A stretch of 64,000 nucleotides of DNA from Rehmannia glutinosa (GCA_016081115.2 JABTTQ020002606.1:186001-250000); one strand, 5' to 3'. Shown: positions 31,883 through 43,080, counted from the first letter of the stretch. The notes: a model not told the origin generated them from the letters alone. Made by a program: numbers and translations.

Positions 31883-31983
31883 AACAACAACAAATTAAGC
31901 TTTAATCCCACTACGTGGGGTCGGTTATATGGATCATATCGCGTCATCGTTTACGGTCATAAGCCATATTTTCATTGCGTAAC
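31883..31983 (-). mobile_element. Very short RTE LINE 3'-end insertion
   Basis: About 100 bp of the same 3' end as the LINE at 21893 (minus strand CCCCACGTAGTGGGATTAAAG then TTGTTGTTG), flanked by TTGTCCTTAAA at 31872-31882 and TTGTTCTTAAA at 31984-31994, an 11-bp TSD with one mismatch. Confidence 0.75.
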
Positions 31984-32286
31984 TTGTTCTTAAATTGAGA
32001 CAAAATCATACATACATGACTAATTTTGCAAAAATATATTTGGAGATGACCAATTTTGTAACTACCCAAAACATATAGGACAATTTTTGCAATTTTCCCA
32101 ATATGTAATTATTAGGAGGTTATGTATTGAATTTAAGATTCCAAGTGGCTTTACTTGAACCACCAGATATAATTGTACAGACCTAGAGATCCTACAAATT
32201 TGTCAACTATTGCAATAATACGTAGCCTACAGCCCTACACATTAAATATGTACAACACGACAATCCATGTCTAAATTAGTTTGGTG

Positions 32287-32432
32287 CATGCCACCCACTA
32301 GGTAGAATCCACCTTGGATCACATATACACACGCCATCCAAATAGGTGAATCTATCCTTAAATCACACATGTAGGTGTGTGTGGATCGGTGATCCACATT
32401 TCGTTTTAGTCTTCTACCCAAATGGGTGGCAT
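32287..32432. mobile_element. Foldback MITE absent from gene B flank
   Basis: Ends CATGCCACCCA..GGTAGAATCC and CTTCTACCCAAATGGGTGGCAT are inverted; a second inner pair GGATCAC/GTGATCC also folds. The surrounding sequence matches 53400-53530 downstream of gene B, where the unit is missing. Confidence 0.6.
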
Positions 32433-32569
32433 AGACTACAACTTCTAAATTATTATCGATAAAGATCATATTGACTGAAGCATTCAAAAAACAATATTAT
32501 CTTAACTGAAGCAGTCAAATATAATATTTGATGAGATTGTTGGTATTAGGAAAGGCTAGATCCCTAAGG

Positions 32570-33640
32570 TTCCTCCTATCCAATGCACGTGTATTAAAAA
32601 AATAAAATTAATATTATTTTATTTTGAATATATTAATGCGTGTGATATCAAAAGGCAATTAAAAACTAAAGATAAATAATTACAAATGAGAAAATAAAAC
32701 AAAAAAAATCATGAATAAGCACAAATAACTTACAATTCACTAAAACAAACAAATAAATTAAAAATGAGAGACTTAATTATAGAGTTATCAAAATAAATTA
32801 TTATAAATTTCGATTATTTCTTTGAATGCAACATTAGTTGTTGAATTTTTACGAACACGTTCATTATCATTATCACAAATTAAAATTATAAGACCCTAAT
32901 GATTGATAACTCTAGACAAAGCAACATATAATTGATCGTAACTACTAGCTTGTAGCTCAAGTAGTATCACTGACCCTTTATAAGAGTGTTAACCAGGGTT
33001 CGAACTATGTATCTTTCAGTTTCTTTAAAATTTATCTCCTCCCCTCCAACCAGTACTCCCAACTTATTAAAAAAATATATAATTGATCGTGACTAAAAAT
33101 AAGTTTTTTTTCATAGTAATTCTACATTAGATAGAGAATGACCTTTTAATAGATGAATTATTAAACAAAACATAAGAAAATAGATTTTTTCTAAGATAAT
33201 AAAGAGAGACTCATATTACATAAAAATATTAAAGCCCAACTGAAATATACACATATATGCATATTTTGTTGAGTTAAAATTGAATATATGAACATATTAA
33301 TAAATAAAATAGTTTTTAGTTATTGTTATATTTCTTATTTCAATACACAATAAAAAAGTAATTATAAAAAATGATTTTGTATTATATTACAAAACAATAA
33401 TAGTAAGTACATACCAAAAATATTATTAGAAAGATAAAACAATTATTTTTAAATAATTATGAAATTTAACAATACAAATATATATTAACAAAATAATTAT
33501 TATAAATTTTGGGAAAACTTCTTTAAATACAACATTATTAATTCGTTGAATCCGTACAATTATTATCACTATCTCATATCACAAATTCACAATCTAAAGC
33601 CTTTTCGTGCGGATTAGTAATTTTAGAAAGTTTGTATAGC
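32570..33640 (-). pseudogene. Helitron helicase C-terminal remnants (two copies)
   Basis: The minus strand across 33100-32800 (SINE removed) reads IFSHDQLYVALSR, then GLIILICDND and TTNVAFKEIIEIYNN. These are motif VI and the C-terminus of the PIF1-like helicase of plant Helitrons. A second, more decayed end (INNVVFKEVF) lies at 33490-33560. The left edge near 32575-32600 has TGCACGTGTATT, resembling the GTGCAT..CACG hairpin region of Helitron 3' ends. No Rep/HUH part is present. Confidence 0.65.
32945..33076 (+). mobile_element. Short SINE with 19-bp TSD inside the Helitron helicase motif
   Basis: A 132-bp unit flanked by ATATAATTGATCGTAACTA (32926-32944) and ATATAATTGATCGTGACTA (33077-33095). 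It has an A box TAGCTCAAGTAG and a B box GGTTCGAACTA about 45 bases apart and an A-rich end. The duplication is the Helitron codons for D-Q-L-Y, so the SINE interrupts the conserved QLYVALSR motif. Confidence 0.8.
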
Positions 33641-34360
33641 GCTGTAATTATCTAATGAATGTATATAGTTATTTTGTAATCATTGCAGGCTTGCTGCATT
33701 ACAAATCAATTTCAAAAGGTAAAAATTTATATGAGATCATCTCACGCTCTAAATCGGTGAGATGGAGCCCATATGGTCATATCCATATCCATTTCAATTG
33801 GCGGTGGCTATTTTAAAATTATAAGCAAACTTGAGGGTAAATTTGGAAATAGAGAAAGACATTACAAACCCACCTAATTCTCAATTCTTTGCACCGAGTT
33901 GACCAGTTTGGATTTCTATCTTCCGCCGCTTATCGCACCACCGCCACGACACCACACTACCGTTCATTCCTTAAACGATATACAATATGGGCTCCATTCA
34001 ATCCTCCAACTTCTGGTATATTGTCCACTTCCATTTTCTTACACATGTGATGATAATCATTGTGCAGTGTTTAGTGATGAGAACACAAGTAGTTGTTCAA
34101 TTATGTAATGACAAAAAAATCTGTGAGCTTATCAAACTAATTGACTTAGTGTTTTTTTTTTTAAGGTTGTTGTATTAGTTTTGAAGTTGCTGATGTTGTT
34201 GGCATTTTATTTACTATTAGTGTCCTCTAGTTTTGTTCACAATGTTTCCCTTTGTTTTAGGACTGATGACTTGATCTTAAGCTTGCGAATTTCAATAAGA
34301 TGGATCAACCACACTCTTGTGAATTAAATAGCATAATTATCAGATTTGAGTCTATTTTCT
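33641..34360. other. Intergenic, no gene supported
   Basis: A short C/A-rich patch at 33920-33970 gives a 69-residue frame without recognisable features. Otherwise AT-rich. Confidence 0.4.
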
Positions 34361-34364
34361 CTAC

Positions 34365-35440
34365 TTGTTGCTTTTTATTGAAAAAGTATTTATTGTTCAT
34401 TATAAAAGTATTATATTTTACTCAAAAAATATTATTTTCTATGCGAAAGGTATTACGTTTTTAATTAAGTATCTGATTTGACAATGTTACTTTTTGATCA
34501 AAGAGTAACAATTCTTAAACATAAATAAAAGTGTTGTTTTTTTGGTCAAAGATATCAAGTATTACTTAAATCTAGAAGTATGAATTTCTATTTTTTGTCG
34601 AATATTTTTCTTTTTATTAATAGAAAAGTGTTACAAGTATTATCACAATACTAGAAAAAATACACTACCGGATCTTGATGGCCACTTGGGATTAATTTAC
34701 TTAACTTTTATTTTAATTGAATAATATCATTTTTTACTCTAAAAATATAACTTTTAATAGAAAAGTATTAATTTTTAACCCAAAAGTATGGTTTTCTATT
34801 TCTTATAGAATAATTTTCTTTTCGGTTAAAAAGTATTACTTTTTCACCAAAAAGAATGACTTTTTAACCCAAAATTAGGATTTTCTACTTCATGCAGTTT
34901 TTTAATAGAAAAGTGTTTAATATTCCACTATATATTATGATGTCCGCTTGGAATTAATTTATTTAATATTTTCTTTTTCGTTGAAAACTATTACTTCACC
35001 CCAAAAGTACAACTTTCTATTTCTTGTAGAATAATTTTTCAATGGAAAAGTGTTTTAATATACCACTAGATATCATGATAATCAAGAAGTGTTATTTTTC
35101 TTGAAAAGTATTAGATTTACTCTATAAGTATTAGTTTTTAAATAGATATTTTTAAGGTAAATATCGATATTTTTCAAAGAAACACAACGATACTCTTTAG
35201 GTCTCATTTGAAGTATTATTTTTACTAAAAAGTATTATTTTTTATTGTGAAAGTATTACTTACAACATCTTTAAAAATTATATAATATTTTGTATTTTTA
35301 CTTGAAAATGAATACTTTTTTGTTTTAAAATTAATACTTTTTGTTTTAAAAGTATTACTTACTATATTTATTAAAATTATTTATTATTTTCTTTTAAAAA
35401 TGATACTTGATACTTGAAATATTAATTTTCACTAGAACAA
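34365..35440. repeat. Degenerate AAAAGTATTA/ACTTTTT array
   Basis: Over about 1.1 kb the words AAAAGTATTAC, AGTATTACTTTTT, AACCCAAAAGTATG and TTTTCTATTTCTT(A/G)TAGAAT recur at irregular 25-40 bp spacing with drift. Parts also repeat at a larger scale (CTTGATGGCCACTTGGGATTAATTTA at 34674 with GTCCGCTTGGAATTAATTTA at 34943). Confidence 0.6.
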
Positions 35441-35484
35441 CAATATTTACTATATCTCTTATTTGCCATATTCGGCTCCCTAAG

Positions 35485-35935
35485 CTACGGAAGGTGCGAA
35501 CATGACGGAGTACCTAAATGCATATCAGGGTTTGATAAATCAATCTACCACAATGAAAATATCCCTTGATGATGAAGTAATTGCTTTATTGTTGCTCAGC
35601 TCGTTACCTGATAGTTGGGACACGCTTGTGTGGTGTCGATCAAGAACTCAACCCCAAATGGTGAACTCGACTATGCGGATGGTCAAAGATTGCCTTCTTA
35701 ATGAAGAGTCGGAAGAAAGGAGTTAGAATATTCTTCTGAGTCAAAAGCCTTAGTAGTTGAAAATTACATACGAGGAAGAGCAAGTTTAGAGGTTCTCAAA
35801 ATAAAAGAGACAAATCCGGGGAGGTCCAAATCGAAGGACTTCAAATGTCATTATTGTGGTGGTCCAAATCACTATGAGAGAAATTGCGAGAAAGAAGAAA
35901 AGAGATCAAAAGAATGGAAATAATGAAAAATCGGA
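35485..35935 (+). pseudogene. Copia-3 gag C-terminal part with zinc knuckle
   Basis: NMTEYLNAYQGLINQ, MKISLDDEVIALLLLSSLPDSWDTL is the second half of a UBN2-type capsid. After a frame change near 35725, FKCHYCGGPNHYERNC at about 35842-35886 is a complete C-X2-C-X4-H-X4-C knuckle. Confidence 0.8.
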
Positions 35936-35938
35936 TCG

Positions 35939-36350
35939 ATGACAAAGACACAACCAACCGCTGCAGTTGATAGTGATGTTGTCATCATTTATGATGATGC
36001 TTGTATCAGTTCTGCATGCCAGCAGACAGACTGGATTATTGATTCAGGAGCTTCATATCATATCACACCTCATCGTGATATGTTCACATCATACATCGGT
36101 GGCGGCTTTGGCAAAGTCGAGAATGGCCAACCATGGTATGACAGAGGTCGTTGGCATAGGTAGCATCATATTGAACGCTGATACAGGAATCAGGCTCGTG
36201 CTTAATGATGTCAGACATATTCCTGATATTCGGCTCAATATTATTTCCACTGGCAAGCTTGACAATGCTGGCTATGGCAATCACTTTGGTGAAGGAAAAT
36301 GGAAGCTCACCAAAGGCTCTCTCATTGTCGCTAAGTGACGAAGCGAAATT
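35939..36350 (+). pseudogene. Copia-3 protease
   Basis: DWIIDSGASYHITPHRDMF holds the catalytic D-S-G at about 36041. After a frameshift near 36140 follow VLNDVRHIPDIRLNIISTGKLDNAGY and WKLTKGSLIVAK. Confidence 0.8.
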
Positions 36351-37330
36351 CTGTGACGATGCGCAGCGATTATCCAATGGAGAGGTGAATGCCATTGATA
36401 AAAGTTCCTCCATTGAGCTATGGCATAAAAGGCTCGGACATCTAAGTCAGAAGGGCTTGGAAGTTCTGACTAGAAAGAAACTTCTCCGGAGGTAACCAAA
36501 AGATGCCCCTAAAAACTTGTGTTGATTGTTTAATTGGAAAACAACACGAGTTGCTTTCAAGAGTTTTTCACCTTCAAGAAAATCTCATCCTTTGGATCTG
36601 ATGCATACTGATTTGTGCTACATGAAAGATAGAAGTCTTGGTGGTGCAATATATTTTTTCACATTTATTGACGACTTCTCTAGAAAAGTCTGGTGTTTTG
36701 CTTTGAAATCTGAAGATCAAGTTCAGGGTATCTTTAAGAATTTTCAAGCAAGTGTTGAAAGAGAAACAGGAAAAAGCTGAAGCGTGTTCGTGCTGACAAT
36801 GGTGGTGAATACCAGGGTCCATTTGAGCAACATTTCAGGGATCATGGAATCAAGATTGAGAAGAGTGTTCCAAAAACTCCTCAACATAATGGCGTAGCAG
36901 AAAGAATGAATATGACAATTTGTGAACGAGTCAAATGTATGATGTCACATTCCAATCTGCCCAAATCCTTTTGGGGTGAAACAACGAGGACAACAGTTGA
37001 TCTTATCAACCTTTCTCCATCAGCTCCTCCGGGTGGTGACATTCCAGATAAAGTTTGGACTTGAAAAGATGTTACCTACAAACACTTGAGAGTGTTTGGC
37101 TGCAGGGCATTCGTGCATATTTCAAAAGATGAACGATCCAAGCTTGATGAAAAGACCAAGTCATGCATCTTTGGGCTATGCACATGAAGAATTCGACTAC
37201 AACGAGTTATGGGACCCATCAACAAGAAAGTTATCGAAGCGAGGATCTTTGTATTCCTTGAGGATCAGACAATTGAAGATGCCAAACAGATTGAAAAATC
37301 TGAATCAAACAAATATGTTCTTGATGACGT
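36205..37330 (+). pseudogene. Copia-3 integrase
   Basis: ELWHKRLGHLSQKGLEVLTRK (pre-integrase H-H), then LDLMHTDLCYM with the first catalytic Asp, YFFTFIDDFSRKVWCF, RVRADNGGEY with the second Asp (36785), and TPQHNGVAERMNMTICERVK with the catalytic Glu. Downstream KSFWGE and the HLRVFGCRAFVHI block in another frame. At least four frames. Confidence 0.8.
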
Positions 37331-37371
37331 AGATCCAATTTATTCTCCTAGAAACCAGAATCACGGGGGAG

Positions 37372-38070
37372 GTGCGCAAGAGCAACATCATGATGCAACT
37401 TGCGATATCCCTCCGGGGCCCACCACCGAAGATGTGGCTAGAAGGTCCACCAGTGCAAAGACAACCTTTTACCAGATATAGCCCACATGAGTATGTAATG
37501 CTCACTAACGGGGGAGAACCACAAAGTTTCGAAGAGGCCATATTACATGATCAAAAGGATATGTGGATGGAGGCCATGAAAGAAGAGATGAACTCTTTGC
37601 AGGAAAATCATACCTATGATCGGGTGAAGCTACCGAAAGGTAAACGTACTCTGAAAAATAAATGGGTGTACAGGTTGAAGACTGAAGAGCAAAGCTTACA
37701 ACCAAGGTATAAAGCTAGGCTGGTTGTGAAGGGTTTCAGTCAGAAGAAGGGTGTTGATTTCGAAGAAATTTTCTCACCAGTGGTGAAGATGTCCTCAATT
37801 ACAGTTGTTCTCGGGATAGCTGCCAGCTTGGATCTGGAGACCGAACAACTTGATGTGAAGACTGCATTTCTTCATGGAGATTTGAATGAAGAAATCAACA
37901 TGGAGCAACCAGATGGATTTAAAGTCAAAGGTAAAGATAACTTGGTATGCAGGTTGAACAAGAGCTTGCACGGCTTAAAACAAGCTCCAAGACAATGGTA
38001 CAAGAAGTTTGACTCCTTCATGACTGACCATGACTACAATAGGACCAGTTTCTATCACTGTGTAATCTCT
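37372..38070 (+). pseudogene. Copia-3 reverse transcriptase, first half
   Basis: NGGEPQSFEEAI, KDMWMEAMKEEMNSLQ, LKNKWVYRLKTEE, YKARLVVKGFSQKKGVDFEEIFSPVVKMSSI, EQLDVKTAFLHGDLNEEI, CRLNKSLHGLKQAPRQWYKKFD: an intact stretch of copia RT up to RTSFYHCV, where the MITE begins. Confidence 0.88.
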
Positions 38071-38246
38071 GTTGAAAAAATCCCCGCCTAGCCCCGATTA
38101 GTCCCCGCCTAGGCGCTAGGCCCCCCTTGTCCGCCTACGATTTTTTTTCCGATTAGTCCCGCCTAATCCCGCCAGTCCCGCTAACCCCGCTAGCTCGCCA
38201 GCGCTAGGCCCCGCCATCGCTTGCGAGCGCTAGCGCTTTTTACAAC
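38071..38246. mobile_element. GC-rich CTAGCGC MITE, copy 3, inside Copia-3 RT
   Basis: Bounded by GTTGAAAAAATCCCCGCC and GCGCTTTTTACAAC. Copia coding resumes after it (FGDNDFIILLLYGDD). Imperfect 11-bp flanks TGTGTAATCTC (38059-38069) and TGTTTATTCTT (38253-38263) may be the TSD. The interior is dense in CCCGCCTA, GCGCTAG and TCCCG words. Confidence 0.7.
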
Positions 38247-38263
38247 ATTCTTTGTTTATTCTT

Positions 38264-38793
38264 TAAGAAATTCGGTGATAATGATTTTATCATACTATTA
38301 TTATATGGGGATGATATCTTTGATTGTAGGTCATGATGCAATCAAGATTGAGAAGTCAAGAAAGAACTTGGCAAGTCTTTTTGCGATGAAAGACTTAGAT
38401 CAAGCTAAGCAAATCCTTGGGATGAAAATCTCAAGAGACAGGGCAAGCGAGGAAGCTCGGTTATCTCAAGAAAAGTACATCGAGAAAGTTCTTGAGAGAT
38501 TCAATATGAGCAAATCAAAACCAGTCAATACTCCACTTGCGGGTCACTTCAAGCTCAACGCAACGCAATGTCCCACAAGTGAGGAAGATAAAGCAGAAAT
38601 GCAAAAGGTACCATATGCTTCTGTAGTTGACAACTTGATGTATGCTATGGTATATACTAGACCTGATATTGGTCATGCAGTTGACGTTGTTAGCCGTTTT
38701 CTCTCTAATCCAGGGAAAGATCACTGGTCTCCAGGGAAATGGATATTTCGGTACTTGAGAGGTACTTCTAAAATATTGTCTAAAATTTGGTGA
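38264..38793 (+). pseudogene. Copia-3 reverse transcriptase, second half
   Basis: Begins with the catalytic region: IILLLYGDD-type reading near 38285-38315 (Y-V-D-D mutated to Y-G-D-D as read), then EKSRKNLASLFAMKDLDQAKQILGMKISRDR, EARLSQEKYIEKVLERFNMS, VDNLMYAMVYTRPDIGHAVDVVSRFLSNPG and WIFRYLRGTS. Confidence 0.85.
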
Positions 38794-39240
38794 TGACCAA
38801 ACTGTGCTAGACGGATTCACAGATGCAAATATGGCTGGTGATGTTGATTCCAGGAAGTCCACATCCAGATACCTAATGATATTTGCAGGGGGAGCTATCT
38901 CTTGGCAATCGAAACTTCAAAAATGCGTGGCATTATCCACAACTGAAGTCGAATACATTGATGTAATCGAAGCTTGCAAGTAGATGTTGTGGTTGAAGAA
39001 GTTTCTGCAGGAACTAGACTTGAAGCACGAAAAATACACGCTCTACTGTGACAGTCAGAGTGTGATTCACTTGAGTAAGAACTCATCATTCCACTCAAGG
39101 TCAAAACACATTGATGTGAGATACTATTGGATTCGAGATGTACTTGATGAAAAGTTGATGCAACTTGATAAGGTTCATACTGATGAAAATGGTGCGGATA
39201 TGCTGACAAATTCTTTATCAAGAGATAAGTTTGAAGCTTG
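38794..39240 (+). pseudogene. Copia-3 RNase H
   Basis: FTDANMAGDVDSRKSTSRYL, AGGAISWQSKLQKCVALSTTEVEYI, then a stop (K-TAG) and MLWLKKFLQELDLKHEKYTLYCDSQS, HSRSKHIDVRYYWIRDVL, ENGADMLTNSLSRDKFE. Nearly full domain with one stop and one frame change. Confidence 0.85.
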
Positions 39241-39290
39241 AAGAACCAAAGTTGGTCTGGTTGAACCCACATAAGGTGGAGGGGGAGAAT

Positions 39291-39814
39291 TGTTGAAAAA
39301 TCCACCTTTTGTGGTAGTAGTTAGCAAAACAAATTTGACAACTTTGGTTTCAAATTTGTGTTCAAATTTGCTACCTAATTTTTGCCCACAAATATTGAAT
39401 TTTTTGCCATGAAAATTGCCTATAAATAGGCAGCATACGGGAGTGCAAAATCACACCAAACATTCAAGCAATTAGCAATTGCTTAGAGAAGAGAGAAAAA
39501 TAGAGAGTAGAGAGATTTCTATAAGTGTGTATTTTGAGTGAAGAAAAAAGGAGAAACATTAGCAGTAATTTTTCATTTTCACCCAAAATAGCAGTCCTAT
39601 TTTCTCGGGTATCCAAGTTAAGTGACTTGAGATAATTTGTGTATCCCCTATTTTTTAGGGAGAAATATTATAAGCCTACTATACATTTAGTGGAGGATTT
39701 ATCTGGACTACGGTCTCGTGGTTTTTCCCAATTTGGGTTTTCCGCGTAAAAATTCTTGTGTGTTATTTTTATCTTCTTGCACTATTATTTGGTATTTTTG
39801 GTTTGGTTCCCATT
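39291..39814 (+). repeat. Copia-3 3' LTR, left part
   Basis: Starts TGTTGAAAAATCCACC after the purine tract and has TATAAATAG at 39421-39429. It runs to the CCATT duplicated by Copia-4. Any remainder lies just after 46608 but I could not find a CA end. Confidence 0.7.
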
Positions 39815-40986
39815 TGTTGGAATTGGTCTTTGAGAAATTGGGTGTTGACCCGATTTTAACCAATTAATTAAGTGGTTTCCATTTGTGACAAATGAAATTA
39901 AATTATTTGTAAAAATTCTACTAAGAGAGTAGATGAGAATTGCATTTGGAATTTCTCAAACCGATCAGGGTGAATGAGAAATTAATGTTACAAGTTAGTC
40001 ACTTAATACAAATAAATGATATGAAAAATGGAAAATGTGGGGGAGGAGAGATGCTCCATCCCACATAGGAAAAAGGAGGTAAAGTTGCACACTTTATTTA
40101 TCCCAAAGTCTGGACAAATGGGTTTGGGCCCTTGGGGGGCACCCAAGTTTTTAAAGGGAGAGGACCTACATGCTTGTGGGTTTGGTTCAAAGCACACACG
40201 CGCTGCGCCGCCGCCGCGCCAACCCGGTGCGGGTCCGGTCACGGGCGTGGGCTTGGGCTTGGGCTTGAGGCCCTTATTCTTTTGGAACAAAAACCTTTAA
40301 AAATTAAATATTTAATTAATTTTTGTAATTAATTAAATAGATTTAATTAATTTTCGTAATTAATTAAAAGAGTTCAATGGGAAATGTTTCGGCCCACAAG
40401 CCTTGCGGTGAGCACGGCCCGTGCGGTCGGCTCGTGCTACACCGCCGAGAATCTGCGCTACACGCACGGGCGGGGCTCATGCCCGTGCGCCTGGGTCGTC
40501 TTTGGTGCCGAGAAGCGTCCGAGCTTGCACGCACGCAGGCGGGCGCGCTGTGCGTCTAGGCCGTGCTCTCCTGGGACAGATCGTCTGCTCGGTGCAAAGG
40601 TGCTTTTTCGAGCCTAGAGACGCGATTTTCCGTCACGGGCACTTCGTTGTCTATATTAATGAAGCCATTACTGATGAAATAACACACGAAAAACTCAGAT
40701 TAAAATCGGTCATTTGCATTATAAAGCATATTGATTCTCCCATTCCTTCAATAGCTTGAAAGTCAAAACACTACATTTGTTCACTGTGTTTCGAGTTTGC
40801 AAGTGCTGTAAACTCGAGACGTAAAAGTCGTTGTATCTTAGAGGCGAGCGCCGAAACCGTAAGCACTCGGTGTACGGGGAGTTTTTGTCTTGCGAAGACT
40901 GATTCGAAATCAGGCCTCGACTTAATCCCAAACACTAAGCCATTTTCTTTAAACAGAAACCTTTCTTCCAGTATAATTTACCAACA
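39815..40986 (+). repeat. 5' LTR of Copia-4, with a GC-rich island
   Basis: The LTR contains an AT palindromic block (TTTAATTAATTTTYGTAATTAATT twice, 40300-40370) next to a CpG-rich block (about 40190-40260 and 40380-40630). TATAAAGCA at 40720-40728 may be the TATA box. Frames read through the GC block are not conserved with the 3' LTR, so it is not coding. Confidence 0.85.
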
Positions 40987-41020
40987 ATCGCAAGACGAAA
41001 ACTTTGTTTCTGTTGAAGAC

Positions 41021-41835
41021 GATGGCATCCAGTTCGATCTCGTTCACACCCATGGCTGCTGCTCCCGCTCACGGCGAAAAGTTGCCCAAGTTTTCTGGTA
41101 CCGACTTCAAACGTTGGCAACAGAAGATGTTGTTCTACCTCATCACTTTGGGGTTGGCTCGTTTTCTGAAAGACGACCCCCTATTGCCGTTGGAGAAGAC
41201 GAAGTTGACAACAACCGGAGAATCGCTATGGATGCTTGGCATAACAACGATTTTCTATGTCGCAACTACGTCTTGAACAGGCTAGACGACACTCTCTACA
41301 ACGTCTATAGCATGTTCAAGATGTCCAAGGAATTGTGGCAGTCCTTGGAGAAGAAATACAAGACGGAAGATGTCGGCACAAAGAAATTTGTTGTCGGCGA
41401 ATTCCTGGAGTAACAAGATGGTTGACACCAAGACGGTGATCAGCCAAGTTTAGGAGATTCAAATCATCCTTCACGACTTAATGTCCGAAGGGATGCTTTT
41501 GAATGAATCTTTTCAAGTGGCCGCAATTATCGAAAAATTGCCGCCATTGTGGAAGGATTTCAAAAACTACCTCAAGCACAAGCGCAAAGAGATGGGGCTT
41601 GAGGATCGATTGTTCGACCGCGATCGAAGAAGACAACCAGTAAATCGATGTTAAAACCAAGAACTGGAATGGAGGCTAAGGCTAATCTTTTTGAGTCAAG
41701 CACTAGCAAGAAACGTAAGCACTCGGGAAGGAGAAAGGCAAGGCCAAAAAGTTCAAGGAAAATTGCTACAATTGTGGCAAACCGAACCACATGGCGAAGG
41801 ATTGCCGACACCCTAAGAAGGGCAATCAAGGTGGC
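41021..41835 (+). pseudogene. Copia-4 gag
   Basis: MASSSISFTPMAAAP at 41021 starts the capsid: KLPKFSGTDFKRWQQKMLFYL, then after a frame change HNNDFLCRNYVLNRLDDTLYNVY, SKELWQSLEKKYKTED. The knuckle NCYNCGKPNHMAKDC is encoded at about 41762-41806. Stops near 41411 and 41457 and several indels break it. Confidence 0.8.
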
Positions 41836-42110
41836 AACCAACAAGCCAATGTGACGGAGGACAAGTCGGTTCAAATAGACTTGTCGGAGATCGATCTCTC
41901 CACCGTTGTGTTTGAAGCCAATATGGTGGATAACCCAAGGGAGTGGTGGATAGATACCGGGGCTACTCGTCACATTTGTGCCGATAAGGAGATGTTCTCC
42001 TCCTACACTCCGATCAATGGAAGAAAGTTGTTCATGGGGAACTCCTCGACTTCCAACATCGTTGGGCTTGAAAAAGTGGTGCTCAAGATGACTTAGGGAA
42101 GGAGCTTACG
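41791..42110 (+). pseudogene. Copia-4 protease
   Basis: REWWIDTGATRHICADKEMF has the catalytic D-T-G; MGNSSTSNIVGLEKVVLKM follows and ends in a stop at 42094. In the same frame as the preceding basic gag tail. Confidence 0.8.
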
Positions 42111-42339
42111 CTTGTAGATATCTTTGCATGTCCCGGACATTGCAAGAACTTGGTTTCAGTCCGTTGCTTAGCAAGGCCGGATTTAGGCTAGTGTTTGAGT
42201 CCGACAAGTTTGTAATGACCAAGAATGGTCTGCTTTTTGTGTAAAGGCTACCTTGATAAGGGCACATTTTAAAATGAGTGTAATGTCCGTTTTCCGCCAA
42301 GAGGCGAAGAATAAAAACGTTACTTACGTTTTACTTGTT

Positions 42340-43080
42340 GGATTGTTCTAATTTATGGCATGATAGATTAGGACACGTAAACTTCAACACAATTAAAAGG
42401 TTAGTGAATCGGAATTAATACCTATGTTTAAAACCGATTCACAAGACAAATGCAAAATTTTTGTTGAAGCAAAATTCGCAAGGCATCGTTTCATTTGGTA
42501 ACGAGAAGTACCAAACCACTCGAGTTAATTCATACGGATGTATGTGATTTAAAACTTGTGCAAACCCGAGGTGGGAAAAAGTACTTCATAACGTTTATAG
42601 ACGATTGCACAAGATATTGTTATGTATATCTTTTGAAAAGCAAAGATGAAGCTTTAGTAGCTTTTAAAACTTATAAGAATGAAGTTGAAAATCAGCTTAA
42701 TTTGAAAATTAAGATGATTAGTGATAGAGGCGGAGAGTATGTTGCTCCATTTGAAGAATTTTGCTCGGAAGCGGGTATAATTCATCAAACGACCGCACCT
42801 TACTCACCTCAATCAAATGGTGTTGCGAACGTAAGAATCGTACTCTTAAGGAGATGATGAATGTGATGTTGTTAAGTTCTCGCTTACCCCAAAACTTGTG
42901 GGGGAAGCCATACTTTTTCGCGAACTACATTCTTAATAAGATCCCACACAAAGGTAAAAACGAAACTCCATATGAGTTATGGAAGGGACGTAAACCGTCA
43001 TACAAATACCTCAAAGTGTGGGGGTGTTTGGCTAAAGTCGAAATACCTAAGCCAAAACAAGTAAGAATCGGTTAAGAAGA
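42340..43080 (+). pseudogene. Copia-4 integrase
   Basis: LWHDRLGHVNFNTIKRLV near 42354; LELIHTDVCDLK (first Asp), KYFITFIDDCTRYCYVYLLKS, ISDRGGEYVAPFEEFC (second Asp), YSPQSNGVANVR where the catalytic Glu codon is disrupted by a frame change, then NRTLKEMMNVML, NKIPHKGKNETPYELWKGRKPS and LKVWGCLAKVEIP. Confidence 0.83.

Larger units (their letters stand above)
35474..39809 (+). mobile_element. Copia-3: 5'-truncated Ty1/copia element, 3' LTR split by Copia-4
   Basis: Starts abruptly within gag, then knuckle, protease, integrase, RT and RNase H in order, a purine tract GGTGGAGGGGGAGAAT (39275-39290) and a 3' LTR from 39291 (TGTTGAAAAATCC). No 5' LTR or PBS is present. A GC-rich MITE interrupts RT at 38071-38246, and Copia-4 interrupts the LTR at 39815. 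Confidence 0.85.

Noticed and set aside
33899..34178. Two short open frames (60-70 residues)
   Set aside because: No motif, no conserved context, low-complexity start.
39291..39814. Copia-3 and Copia-4 as one element
   Set aside because: Copia-4 has its own LTR pair and CCATT duplication and begins inside Copia-3's LTR.
40028..40620. Overlapping Arg/Ala-rich frames in the GC-rich part of Copia-4's LTR (also 45746-46306)
   Set aside because: They arise from GC-rich composition, lack domains, and are not conserved in frame between the two LTRs.
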